A DNA stretch of 64,000 nucleotides from Leptolyngbya sp. NIES-2104 (GTDB lineage: Bacteria > Cyanobacteriota > Cyanobacteriia > Leptolyngbyales > Leptolyngbyaceae): positions 868,001 through 932,000 of the forward strand of contig NZ_BBWW01000001.1 of NCBI RefSeq assembly GCF_001485215.1, in the 5' to 3' direction. Shown here one piece after another: positions 56,593 to 64,000 of this stretch (position 1 is its first letter; each line of letters opens with the position of its first letter). Made by a program: the position numbers and the translations under genes. A model generated the notes under the pieces. The model had not been told where the DNA came from, ran no database searches, and saw only the letters and a list, made by a program, of their open reading frames with translations.

Positions 56593-57723
56593 ATGTATTT
56601 GCGCTCTCTCCATCTTCGCCACTTTCGGAACTATCGCGATCAGCACATCGATTTTACGGCTGCAAAAACAATTCTCCTCGGCAACAATGCTCAAGGGAAA
56701 TCGAACTTACTTGAAGCGGTTGAACTTCTTTCCTCGCTGAAGTCTCATCGAACTTCACGCGATCGCGATTTAATCCTCGATGGTGAAACGCTGTCTCAAC
56801 TCACCGGGCACCTAAAGCGCGAAACCGGAGAAATTGAACTGACGATGATGCTCCGAGAAAGCGGACGGCGCACCGTTGCTCAAAATGGGGTTTCTCTACG
56901 GCGGCAACTCGATTTTCTCGGCACGTTGAACATGGTGCAATTTTCGAGCTTAGATCTCGATTTAGTCCGGGGTGGACCCGATCAGCGCAGACATTGGATC
57001 GATGCACTCTTAGTTCAATTAGAGCCAGTGTATGCGTACGTTTTGCAGCAGTACAATCAAGTACTAAGACAGCGAAATGCACTGCTCAGAGCCAGATTAA
57101 AAGAAGAAAGCGAAGGGCGAACGGTTGCGGCTCCAGATTTAGCATTGTGGGATGCTCAGTTAGCGATCGCAGGATCGAGAGTAATTCGACGACGGGCGCG
57201 AGTCCTCGATCGTTTAGCACCGTTCGCTGCACACTGGCATCAAGCGATTAGCGGCAGTACTGAGAAATTAGAAATTCGATATGCGCCGAATGTTACGGCT
57301 GAAGAGGACACACCGGAAGCATTGCAGACTGCGTTTTTGGAAAAGATTCAGACAAGAGCGATCGCAGAACAACATCAAGGAACGACGTTAGTGGGAGCGC
57401 ATCGAGATGAGGTGGAATTTTTGATCAATCAAACGCCTGCACGACAATATGGATCACAAGGACAGCAGCGAACTTTAGTTCTGGCGTTGAAGTTAGCAGA
57501 GCTTAAATTGATCGAAGATGTGATCGGAGAGCCACCACTGTTGTTGTTAGATGATGTGTTGGCTGAGTTGGATCTCAATCGGCAAAATCAATTGTTAGAT
57601 GCAATTCAGGATCGGTTTCAAACGCTGATTACTACGACACATTTAGGATCGTTTGATGCTCAATGGATTGATTCAGCACAGATTTTGGAAGTGAAATCGG
57701 GAGAGCTTTTAACTTCTGCTTAA
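56593..57723 (+). CDS. recF: DNA replication and repair protein RecF
   Basis: ABC-type ATPase of 376 residues in the RecFOR gap-repair pathway. The start [17 protein letters not shown] and Walker [15 protein letters not shown] are typical; the signature [13 protein letters not shown] and Walker [13 protein letters not shown] are near the C-terminus. It ends at the second copy of the structured repeat. Confidence 0.96.
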   Translation: MYLRSLHLRHFRNYRDQHIDFTAAKTILLGNNAQGKSNLLEAVELLSSLKSHRTSRDRDLILDGETLSQLTGHLKRETGEIELTMMLRESGRRTVAQNGVSLRRQLDFLGTLNMVQFSSLDLDLVRGGPDQRRHWIDALLVQLEPVYAYVLQQYNQVLRQRNALLRARLKEESEGRTVAAPDLALWDAQLAIAGSRVIRRRARVLDRLAPFAAHWHQAISGSTEKLEIRYAPNVTAEEDTPEALQTAFLEKIQTRAIAEQHQGTTLVGAHRDEVEFLINQTPARQYGSQGQQRTLVLALKLAELKLIEDVIGEPPLLLLDDVLAELDLNRQNQLLDAIQDRFQTLITTTHLGSFDAQWIDSAQILEVKSGELLTSA

Positions 57724-57768
57724 GAGGGTGTTCGAGGAGTATAAAAAGTCTCTTCGCTTCGATTGTCT

Positions 57769-57895
57769 CCCGCCCTGAAATGAATTTCGGGCTAACGGTG
57801 GAAAGTCTACTGAAGTAGACTGGGAGACAGTTTTAGTTTCTTAGTCCTTTTCAAAGGACTTTCGTCGATTAGCCCGAAATTCATTTCAGGGCGGG
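57769..57895. repeat. Structured inverted-repeat element, copy 2 (between convergent genes)
   Basis: Two perfect 27-base arms, 57769-57795 and 57869-57895. Inside are two 18-base boxes: AGTCTACTGAAGTAGACT (57804-57821) and AGTCCTTTTCAAAGGACT (57843-57860), each 8 bases from its arm, as in copy 1 at 4814-4941. The left flank shares GGGTGTTC with copy 1, directly after the stop of recF. It lies between convergent recF and the DUF1818 gene. Confidence 0.88.
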
Positions 57896-57966
57896 ACGTG
57901 GCAACGAACGACCAATTTTCAAACGTATCTGAATGAGCAACAAACTGCAAAGGTGTTAAAACAGTC

Positions 57967-58326
57967 CTAAAAACCTTCGATCGTACTCAACGCCTGTCTC
58001 AATTCGATCGCATTTTCCCAATATCCTTCGGCTCTGCGCCCGGTTTGAACAATCAATCGCAGACTGTAAGCGTGGGGAAATCCTTCAGCTTCGAGCCAAA
58101 TACGATCGCTTTCTAATTCACAAGCAATTCGCTCTTCTTCCATCAATTCTTGGGCAATTTGCTCCAAAATTTCGTGCAGTTGATCACTCAAGCGACGAAA
58201 ATCGTTCCATTCTTCCTCAGTAAGTTCGATCGCCCAATTCTCGCCCCCGACTAAGCCTTTGAACTCGTTGGCGCTTGCATCCCATCCCAAACGCCAACCG
58301 TTACCAGATTTTAGAATGCGGCTCAT
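57967..58326 (-). CDS. DUF1818 family protein
   Basis: Cytoplasmic protein of 119 residues. The start ILKSGNGWRLGWDASANEFKGLVGG and the central EWNDFRRLSDQLHEILEQIAQELMEEE helix are typical of DUF1818, a cyanobacterial/plastid family of unknown function. It starts on the 4-base overlap with the preceding signal-peptide protein gene, and rpoZ lies two genes upstream. This neighbourhood of DUF1818 and rpoZ recurs in cyanobacteria to my knowledge. Confidence 0.88.
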   Translation of the reverse strand: MSRILKSGNGWRLGWDASANEFKGLVGGENWAIELTEEEWNDFRRLSDQLHEILEQIAQELMEEERIACELESDRIWLEAEGFPHAYSLRLIVQTGRRAEGYWENAIELRQALSTIEGF

Positions 58327-58772
58327 TGTGACGGGCGCGTGAACGCATCGACTAACGCTTGAATCAGTGCATCTCTTTGTTTGCGGGTGAGTTTTTGGAC
58401 AATTGCTCGATCGCTTTCAAACGGATTTTTCCGCAAGTTGTCCGAACCCGGATAGCTTTCCGCCTGCATCGATTCATTAATGCCGAGATAGTCTGCCAGC
58501 GTATACTTCCAATCGAGTCGAAAATTGACCGGACGACCTTTGATGAAATAGTGATAGCGAATCATCCGAGTCACTAGCGTATTACTCGGATCAACTCTGC
58601 CCGTCTCACGAGTGAGATACTGATTTTCGAGCGGCAGATCTGGAACTGCTTTATAAACTTGCTGCCAAACATCTTGAGTCCGAATCGATCGAGTCGGGGC
58701 AGTTTGAGCCATCACCGGACTGACCGCAAACAACAGCGTCACCACACTTGCCAGAATTAGAAATCGCTTCAT
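58323..58772 (-). CDS. Exported hypothetical protein
   Basis: Protein of 149 residues with a clear signal peptide (about 1-22, ending VMAQ). The mature part includes DVWQQVYKAVPDLPLENQYL and LDWKYTLADYLGINESM, conserved-looking but unrecognised. It overlaps DUF1818 by 4 bases and lies 48 bases after rpoZ, so the three may be one operon. Periplasmic or lumenal location is likely. Confidence 0.75.
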   Translation of the reverse strand: MKRFLILASVVTLLFAVSPVMAQTAPTRSIRTQDVWQQVYKAVPDLPLENQYLTRETGRVDPSNTLVTRMIRYHYFIKGRPVNFRLDWKYTLADYLGINESMQAESYPGSDNLRKNPFESDRAIVQKLTRKQRDALIQALVDAFTRPSQ

Positions 58773-58820
58773 CGCTTCTATGCCTAAAAAACAGGGGCGA
58801 TCGCGATCACCCCACTGAAA

Positions 58821-59066
58821 CTATTCTCCGATGATTTCGGGTTGTGTCAGTTCATCTGACATTTCGATAATCGCCCGCATTACAGGTTTCATCATCGGAT
58901 CATCGCCGCTGTCGAAATCTTCAAACCGACGGCGTTTTGCCCGATTTGCCACTTGAACGGTGATGCGATAACGATTCGACGCAGCACTGATCAGTTCATC
59001 AGCGCGGCGCATCAGTTGAACAGTATCAAACGAATTTCGTTTGTGCAGGGAGCCAGATTTTGCCAT
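58821..59066 (-). CDS. rpoZ: RNA polymerase subunit omega
   Basis: Smallest RNA polymerase subunit, 81 residues. The block [34 protein letters not shown] is the omega signature, and the C-terminal acidic region [16 protein letters not shown] fits. It leads a three-gene minus-strand run with the exported protein and DUF1818, and is divergent from the SGNH hydrolase gene. Confidence 0.93.
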   Translation of the reverse strand: MAKSGSLHKRNSFDTVQLMRRADELISAASNRYRITVQVANRAKRRRFEDFDSGDDPMMKPVMRAIIEMSDELTQPEIIGE

Positions 59067-59218
59067 CAGTTTTTTCTCAGTAAGGACTTGCGGAATCTAC
59101 GATCGTGACAGATTGCCAAAGCTTGTGTAAAGTTTTGAAAAAACCTGTCTAGAGTGATAGCGTCCGAGTTAGCTCAGACTCTATTAATAGCGCAGACCTG
59201 TTTCATTCGCACGGTTTC

Positions 59219-59911
59219 ATGCAAATTTTCGCGCCTTCTTCGATCGATTTAACGGCTCCTTCGACTCCTTCCTTACGCATTTTGGCGTTGGGGGATAGTC
59301 TTGTTTATGGATTTGGTGATCCTGTGGGAGGCGGATGGGTCGAGCGACTCAGGCGGCAGTGGATGAGTCCAGGTGGAACAAATCACGCGCTGTATAACCT
59401 CGGTGTGCGGGGAGATGGTGTCCGGCAGGTGGCACGACGACTCGAAGATGAATTCCGCCATCGCGGAGAGCTGCGAAATCGGGTGCCGGATTTGATTATT
59501 CTCTCGGTTGGTGTGAATGATTCGCCTCGACTGGGTAGACCGGATGGGAAGAATTTGCTGCCGTTTGAAGGATTTGAAATTGAAATCGCGGATTTGCTCG
59601 ATCGAGCTTTGCGCCTGTGTCCGGTCTTATTCGTCGGCATGATTCCAGTCGATGAAGCGAAAATGCCGTTTCTTGACTGTATGTACTACAATCACGTGGA
59701 TCAAATTCGGTACAACGCGGCGATCCGATCGGCGTGTGAAGCGCGTCAAATTCCGCATCTGGATCTACTGGAAATTTGGCGATCGAGGGGTTTGGACTGG
59801 TGCCAGCAGCAATTCACCGAAGACGGATTGCATCCTAATGTGAGCGGATATCAGGCATTATTAGAAGACATCTCTTGTTGGGATGCGTTTCGTCAGTGGA
59901 TTGAACCATGA
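59219..59911 (+). CDS. SGNH/GDSL-family hydrolase
   Basis: Esterase/lipase-type enzyme of 230 residues. The four SGNH blocks are present: LALGDSLVYGFGD (Ser near 26), LGVRGDG, SVGVNDS (Asn), and DGLHPNVSGYQ (catalytic Asp and His). No signal peptide, so cytoplasmic. Substrate unknown. Its stop overlaps the rdgB start by 4 bases. Confidence 0.9.
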   Translation: MQIFAPSSIDLTAPSTPSLRILALGDSLVYGFGDPVGGGWVERLRRQWMSPGGTNHALYNLGVRGDGVRQVARRLEDEFRHRGELRNRVPDLIILSVGVNDSPRLGRPDGKNLLPFEGFEIEIADLLDRALRLCPVLFVGMIPVDEAKMPFLDCMYYNHVDQIRYNAAIRSACEARQIPHLDLLEIWRSRGLDWCQQQFTEDGLHPNVSGYQALLEDISCWDAFRQWIEP

Positions 59912-60492
59912 CTGTTTTAGTTGTCGCAACCGGAAACCCAGGCAAAGTGAAAGAAATCGAGCCTTATCTGGAAGGGTTGGGCTGGGAATTGCAGTTGAAG
60001 CCACCGGAACTAGAAATGGAAGAAACCGGAACCACGTTTCGGGAAAATGCCGCACAGAAAGCGACTCAGGTGGCGATCGCAACGGGACATTGGGCGATCG
60101 CAGATGATTCCGGGCTAGAAGTGGCGGCACTCGATGGCAGACCGGGAATTTATTCGGCGCGATATGCAGAGTCGGATCAGGCGAGAATTGCCAAATTGTT
60201 AGGGGAACTCGGGGACAGTTCGGATCGACGGGCGCAGTTTGTTTGTGCGATCGCGCTTTCAAAACCGGACGGCTCGATCGCGCTTCTCACTCAGGGGATT
60301 TGTCCGGGTGAGATTTTGACGGCTCCGAGGGGTGGAGGTGGATTTGGTTATGATCCCATCTTCTATGTGCCTGAGAAGGGTCTGACGTTTTCGGAAATGC
60401 CTTTAGAGATGAAACAAGAAATTAGCCATCGTGGACGGGCATTTCAGGCGTTACTGCCGCAATTGAAATCGATTAGGGGCTTACAGGTGTAG
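59908..60492 (+). CDS. rdgB: Non-canonical purine NTP pyrophosphatase (RdgB/HAM1)
   Basis: House-cleaning enzyme of 194 residues that hydrolyses dITP and XTP to monophosphates. VVATGNPGKVKEI at the N-terminus, SGLEVAALDGRPGIYSARYA and GGFGYDPIF near residue 150 are diagnostic. It overlaps the SGNH gene by 4 bases, giving a two-gene operon. The downstream region is the transposase relic zone. Confidence 0.95.
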   Translation: MTVLVVATGNPGKVKEIEPYLEGLGWELQLKPPELEMEETGTTFRENAAQKATQVAIATGHWAIADDSGLEVAALDGRPGIYSARYAESDQARIAKLLGELGDSSDRRAQFVCAIALSKPDGSIALLTQGICPGEILTAPRGGGGFGYDPIFYVPEKGLTFSEMPLEMKQEISHRGRAFQALLPQLKSIRGLQV

Positions 60493-60508
60493 GTTTATGG
60501 TGAAGCTA

Positions 60509-61075
60509 TCACGATGAGTTCAAGACTAAAGCAAGCGTTGGTTGCGGAACCAGGGGGGCATCCGGATCGGTATCTGCTGGCTTAACCAGATCGGCAAGAC
60601 AATCAAACCGAGCGCAAAACAGGACAAGAGGCGCAGTTGGGGATGTTTGTGCTGGACGATGGGGACGTGGATTGGTGCCTTTGGGGACGGCGGCTTGTTC
60701 GAGTTCTGCCTGAGTGCCGAGCGTGAGCATCCACAAGGTCGCAACCGCCATCGCCAACCAATGGCGTTCCGCGCGTTTGGGGTCAGTGATGCGCGAGTGT
60801 TGCCAACCCCAGCATTCGAGCGGCTTCGTCTGGAAACAGCGCACCTGCCCCTGCCATTGTTCGTCGAGTGCCACAATCTGACGCATCGGTTGCCAATCGC
60901 CATCGCTCACGCATTGTCCCGTTTTGTTCGGGGCTTGATTAATTCGCCAGAACGGATGCCAACCGAGGGCGCGAATCGTGGCAAACAGCCAATCGTATCG
61001 AATCAGGCGATTTGCAGCCTCCCAAGCCTCACTTTGTAGAGACTCATTACTCCCTACATCAGCGATCGCACACCC
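60509..61075 (-). pseudogene. IS4-family-like transposase relic (C-terminal part)
   Basis: On the minus strand the frame 60509-61108 is open but has no credible start; it reads RYDWLFATIRALGWHPFWR, IVALDEQWQGQVRCFQTKPL and ECWGWQHSRITDPKRAERHW before LAMAVATLWML. This is the C-terminal half of an IS4-type transposase, with the first catalytic part and start missing. The tail after about residue 130 is Pro-rich and not conserved. No inverted repeats or target duplication were found. It is a dead fragment, and the 5' boundary is approximate. Confidence 0.75.
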
Positions 61076-61124
61076 GCCAAACTGGATGAAAATTAAAGGC
61101 TCTAAGTCTCAGCAAATCATGTGA

Positions 61125-61322
61125 AGCGGTTCATCCAAAGAGATCGGACAACTTGAACCTATTTTTCCGATTCTGGAGAAGCGAAAGCGCGATCGTGCAA
61201 ATGTTCCTGTGATCCAGTGTGAACTCGCTCAAACGCATCGGCAACTTGGAAGAATCAATGAAGCTGAGCAAGCGGATCGACTCGCACAAGAGTTAGCCTT
61301 ACAATCATCTTGCTCATTCTGA
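61125..61322 (+). pseudogene. C-terminal coding fragment of a lost gene
   Basis: An open stretch of 65 codons with no start (a TGA lies immediately before it) ends at TGA 61320-61322. It reads EIGQLEPIFPILEKRKRDRA, then CELAQTHRQLGRINEAEQAD and RLAQELALQSSCSF. The HRQLGRINEAEQ part resembles a tetratricopeptide helix. The rest of the gene is gone, replaced by the transposase relic. It ends 9 bases before the next gene. Confidence 0.6.
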
Positions 61323-61331
61323 TCTGGCATT

Positions 61332-62291
61332 ATGAAACTTCTCCTACCCAAAGAATTTGCTCCGATTCTTGAACCTAAGCTCTCGTCTGATCCCAGTATT
61401 CAGATCGCTTGGGTCGATTCACATGGAAACATTGAGGGAGATTCGAGCGATGCAGAAGTGTACTTTAACTGGTTCTATCTCAAACCAGATACTCTACGAA
61501 AAGTTCTAGCTGCATCGCCGAAACTGAAGTGGCATCAAGCCCCCAGTGCAGGTGTAAATCACATTCTGATTCCTGAGTATCTAGAGCGAGAGATTATTCT
61601 GACCAATGGAGCTGGAACGTTTTCGATCCCGATCGCTGAATTCGTTCTCACTTATATTCTCTATCATGCGAAAAGCTTACCTAAACTATTCACTCTTCAA
61701 GCGAATTACACTTGGCAAAAAAGTATTGAACTTCCAATTCAGGAACTCTCAGGCGCAACCCTCTTAATTATTGGTGCGGGAAGTATTGGTAGAGAAATTG
61801 CAAAACGGGCATCGGCTTTTGGTATGCGAGTTTGGGGGAGTCGTCGCAAGCCTGAACTTCTACCCAATTTCGAGCAGATTGTCGGAGCCGATGAATGGCG
61901 ATCGCTGCTTCCTGAAGCCGATTATGTTGTGTTAGCAACACCCTTAACGCCTGAAACAAAGCATTTAATGGATGAGAGTGCTTTACGAGCAATGCACTCT
62001 AATGCCTATCTGATCAATATTGCACGAGGAGCAGTTGTAGATGAATCAGCCTTAATTACTGCGCTAAAAGAAGGTTGGATTGCAGGAGCAGGACTCGATA
62101 CATTTGAAACTGAGCCGCTACCTTCAAACAGTCCGCTTTGGTCTTTGCCGAATGTGTTCATCACGCCGCACTGTTCCGGGTACTCTCCTCGAATTCCCGA
62201 TCGCATGATTGCTCTGTTTTTGGATAATCTCGATCGCTATCGAACTGGGCGACCTTTGCGGAACGTCGTCGATAAATTAGCAGAATATTAG
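61332..62291 (+). CDS. D-2-hydroxyacid dehydrogenase family protein
   Basis: NAD-dependent dehydrogenase of 319 residues. The Rossmann motif is IIGAGSIGREIAKR, the catalytic Arg is in NIARGAVVDESAL, and the catalytic His in TPHCSGYSP. The N-terminal domain begins LLLPKEFAPILEP. It resembles the glyoxylate/hydroxypyruvate reductase A-like branch, but substrate cannot be assigned. It is intact although flanked on both sides by gene fragments. Confidence 0.9.
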   Translation: MKLLLPKEFAPILEPKLSSDPSIQIAWVDSHGNIEGDSSDAEVYFNWFYLKPDTLRKVLAASPKLKWHQAPSAGVNHILIPEYLEREIILTNGAGTFSIPIAEFVLTYILYHAKSLPKLFTLQANYTWQKSIELPIQELSGATLLIIGAGSIGREIAKRASAFGMRVWGSRRKPELLPNFEQIVGADEWRSLLPEADYVVLATPLTPETKHLMDESALRAMHSNAYLINIARGAVVDESALITALKEGWIAGAGLDTFETEPLPSNSPLWSLPNVFITPHCSGYSPRIPDRMIALFLDNLDRYRTGRPLRNVVDKLAEY

Positions 62292-62301
62292 TACGTCAAC
62301 T

Positions 62302-62349
62302 GTCCGAGATCCGTTTGCGGCGCTGCGCTACAAAGATTATCGACTTTAT
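62302..62349 (+). pseudogene. N-terminal relic of an MFS transporter
   Basis: About 16 codons reading VRDPFAALRYKDYRLYAL, the start pattern of a major facilitator superfamily transporter, without a start codon and lost after about 20 residues. Too short to name a subfamily. Confidence 0.45.
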
Positions 62350-62406
62350 GCGTTGCCTTTGGTACACGGAATGTGCTCGCGCTCTTCCTTTCGGTCATGG
62401 CGAAAG

Positions 62407-62514
62407 TTAAGACCTCAGTAAAGGTCGATTCGCATTTTTCAGCAGGTGAGCCGCGACAAGTGACCCACTAAAGCCAGCGCCAACAATTGCGATCGTCAAA
62501 CCAGAAAACAACAT
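62407..62514 (-). pseudogene. N-terminal relic of an FAD/NAD(P)-binding oxidoreductase
   Basis: From an ATG at 62514 the frame reads MLFSGLTIAIVGAGFSGSLV, then AAHLLKNANRPL, and stops at 62407-62409 after 35 residues. GAGFSGS is the dinucleotide-binding start of flavoprotein oxidoreductases that are normally 450 residues or more. The rest is missing, so it is a truncated pseudogene. Confidence 0.65.
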
Positions 62515-62580
62515 TCTCAGATTCCTGATATATAGTTTTATGAATACGGTACATCGGTAGAGTCATCGATCATCATACAG

Positions 62581-63372
62581 ATGAAATCGAGCGTTTTGAT
62601 GAAAGCGGTTTCCTACTTGGCTCCAAATTGGCTGGATTATTATCAAACGATCGCCCAAGCAATCGGTCGATCGCTGCGCTGTGAGGTTGAATTTCGAGCC
62701 TGTGATCGCGATCCCTTAGAGGATTTACAAGCGGTCGATCTCGCATTTATTTGTGGTCTACCCTTTATTCGATATTGTCGAATTGCGCCTGAGCGCTTGA
62801 TCGCGATCGCGGCTCCAGTGATGCAAGCCGAGCGCTATCAGAGCCGCCCGATCTACTTTTCAGATATGGTCGTTCGCGCCGATCGTTCATTTCAAACCTT
62901 CTCTGACTTAGCAGGTACAGTGGTTTGCTATAACGATCCTGGCTCAAATAGCGGCTACTATCTACTCCGGCATCGATTGATCAAAGAACACTGCTCGTCT
63001 CATTTTTTCAAGAATGCCATACAGTCTGGTTCACATCAGCGATCGATTCGTTGGGTGATTGAAGGAAAAGCTGACTGTGCCGCAATTGATAGCACAGTGT
63101 TAGAACAAGAACTTCGCATTCATCCTGAGCTAGCTCATCAGATCCAAATTGTTGAATCAAGTCCACCTTGTCCAATGCCGCCTATCGTGATTGCTCAACA
63201 GTTCGGTCAAATTGATCAAGTTCGATCAGTTTTACTACATCCTGATGCTGAACTACAAGCAGCAATGGCTCGAATGAAGGTCGATCGCTACGAAATTGTG
63301 AACACTCGTGACTATGACGCGATCGCTCAACTCTATGATGAAGTCATCCATTCTCCTTTTAGCCAGCTTTAA
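62581..63372 (+). CDS. PhnD-like phosphonate/phosphate substrate-binding domain protein
   Basis: Protein of 263 residues with the PhnD/SsuA-type fold: VDLAFICGLPFIRYC, FSDLAGTVVCYNDPGSNSGYYLLR and KADCAAIDSTVLEQEL are the family blocks. It has no signal peptide and no transporter genes alongside, so it is probably a cytoplasmic binding or regulatory protein, not an ABC transporter part. A second ATG at 62599 (MKAVSYLAPNW) is possible. It overlaps the convergent TPR gene by 14 bases. Confidence 0.82.
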   Translation: MKSSVLMKAVSYLAPNWLDYYQTIAQAIGRSLRCEVEFRACDRDPLEDLQAVDLAFICGLPFIRYCRIAPERLIAIAAPVMQAERYQSRPIYFSDMVVRADRSFQTFSDLAGTVVCYNDPGSNSGYYLLRHRLIKEHCSSHFFKNAIQSGSHQRSIRWVIEGKADCAAIDSTVLEQELRIHPELAHQIQIVESSPPCPMPPIVIAQQFGQIDQVRSVLLHPDAELQAAMARMKVDRYEIVNTRDYDAIAQLYDEVIHSPFSQL

Positions 63373-64000
63373 AGGCGCTCCAATCCGACTCATTTTGAAC
63401 ACACGCATGCTGATAGATTTGATTAAATAGTTTTCGCTGTGTTCGACTTCCCCCAACTGCATGTAGCTTTTCTAAGCAAGGCTGAAGTTCTAAAGCGGCA
63501 ACTGACCATTCTCTTCTCGCATGTGCAATCAAACCTTTTGCAACAGGCAGAACGATTTGCCGCCAGACCGATTGGGCATCTCGTGAAACCTGTTTTGCAT
63601 GAATTGTGACTGTCCAGCTTCGCAGCAATTCATCGACCCAATCTGTGTATCCTGCACGAGCCAGCGCATAAATGTAATGCAAATCCTGAAAGGGCAGCGC
63701 ATGTTCATGTAATCGAGCAGACAGATAGGGCGCAAGCTCATTCCACCGCCGACCTACATTAACTCCTTGTAACTCTAATCTCAGTAGCGTTGCGATCGCA
63801 CCGACTTGATCTTTCGACGAGAAACGATCTGCCCGTCCCCAAACTCGCTGATCATAGAGCGCCAATACCTTGTCTGCATCTTCTAATGCAAGATAGTAAA
63901 GCGCAACGTGCCACCAATTATGCGTGTAGAGCATCGAATTACAGTGCTCCCAAGTGTCCGAGTGACTTTCCATCCAAGCAATGCCTGCCGATGGACGACC
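63359..64000 (-). CDS. Tetratricopeptide-repeat protein (TTC38-like), 5' end outside window
   Basis: The reading frame continues past the right end of the window, so this is a partial gene. The visible 214 residues include TWEHCNSMLYTHNWWHVALYYLALEDADKVLALYDQRVWG, the helical repeat pattern of the TTC38-like family. Function of these proteins is unknown. The gene is convergent with the PhnD-like gene and overlaps it by 14 bases. Confidence 0.78.
   Translation of the reverse strand, partial: GRPSAGIAWMESHSDTWEHCNSMLYTHNWWHVALYYLALEDADKVLALYDQRVWGRADRFSSKDQVGAIATLLRLELQGVNVGRRWNELAPYLSARLHEHALPFQDLHYIYALARAGYTDWVDELLRSWTVTIHAKQVSRDAQSVWRQIVLPVAKGLIAHARREWSVAALELQPCLEKLHAVGGSRTQRKLFNQIYQHACVQNESDWSAFKAG

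Noticed and set aside
60542-61039. Plus-strand frame (165 codons) opposite the transposase relic
   Set aside because: The minus strand has recognisable transposase blocks; the plus frame is a shadow.

Overview
This window is cyanobacterial chromosome. It is dense in GCGATCGC/CGATCG (HIP1-type) octamers. It carries cyanobacterium-restricted families (DUF2949, DUF3611, DUF1818, an alr0857-like protein, a DUF1400 hydrolase), a separate beta/epsilon ATP synthase operon, a cyanobacterial RNase P RNA with heptamer repeats in one helix, an ethylene-receptor-like kinase and LabA-like NYN proteins. The overall look suggests a filamentous Leptolyngbya-type organism, but the genus is an inference. No rRNA, tRNA, CRISPR array, prophage or intact insertion sequence was seen.

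Layout. 0.2-4.8 kb: RND efflux adaptor and pump. 5-7.2 kb: leuA and a NYN protein. 7.7-12.7 kb: CHASE2 Ser/Thr kinase, truB and a DUF1400 hydrolase. 12.9-16.9 kb: ethylene-receptor-like hybrid kinase, small cyanobacterial proteins and an alpha/beta hydrolase. 17-20.4 kb: two GT39 glycosyltransferases. 20.7-21.9 kb: CAP-domain protein and an RNase D-like exonuclease. 21.9-26.9 kb: a single minus-strand run pncB-nadD-nrtR-mntA-hepT-nadE, in which a HepT/MntA toxin-antitoxin pair sits inside the NAD biosynthesis and regulation operon. 27.3-30.4 kb: small conserved protein, rnpB and RNase III. 30.4-36 kb: oxidoreductase, ureE-ureF, a small-protein/retropepsin pair, and atpD-atpC. 36-40.8 kb (accessory): Uma2 nuclease with a heptad tail, Tat-exported beta-carbonic anhydrase, membrane P-loop/TPR protein, XRE regulator. 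40.9-44.4 kb: acetyl-CoA synthetase, then a hydrolase-acyltransferase operon resembling a split phytyl-ester synthase. 44.6-50.1 kb: PEP-CTERM protein, metG, second NYN protein, LptC-like protein, alr0857-like gene behind an intrinsic terminator. 50.2-54.1 kb: two coupled sensor kinases. 54.1-60.5 kb: housekeeping genes (RluE-like, 2Fe-2S protein, hisC, recF, DUF1818, rpoZ, SGNH hydrolase, rdgB). 60.5-62.5 kb: a decay zone with a transposase relic, three other gene fragments and one intact dehydrogenase. 62.6-64 kb: a PhnD-like protein and a TPR protein cut by the window end.

How genes work together. The NAD block couples salvage (PncB), adenylylation (NadD), amidation (NadE) and the probable regulator NrtR in one transcription unit, with overlapping starts and stops that place HepT/MntA under the same control. 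The paired kinases at 50-54 kb overlap by ATGA and probably form one signalling unit. Two copies of a roughly 130-200 bp structured repeat each fill the gap between convergent genes (RND pump/leuA and recF/DUF1818).

The most interesting items are the toxin-antitoxin pair inside the NAD operon, the structured repeat family between convergent genes, the split hydrolase/acyltransferase pair, the small-protein/retropepsin pair and the ethylene-receptor-like hybrid kinase.
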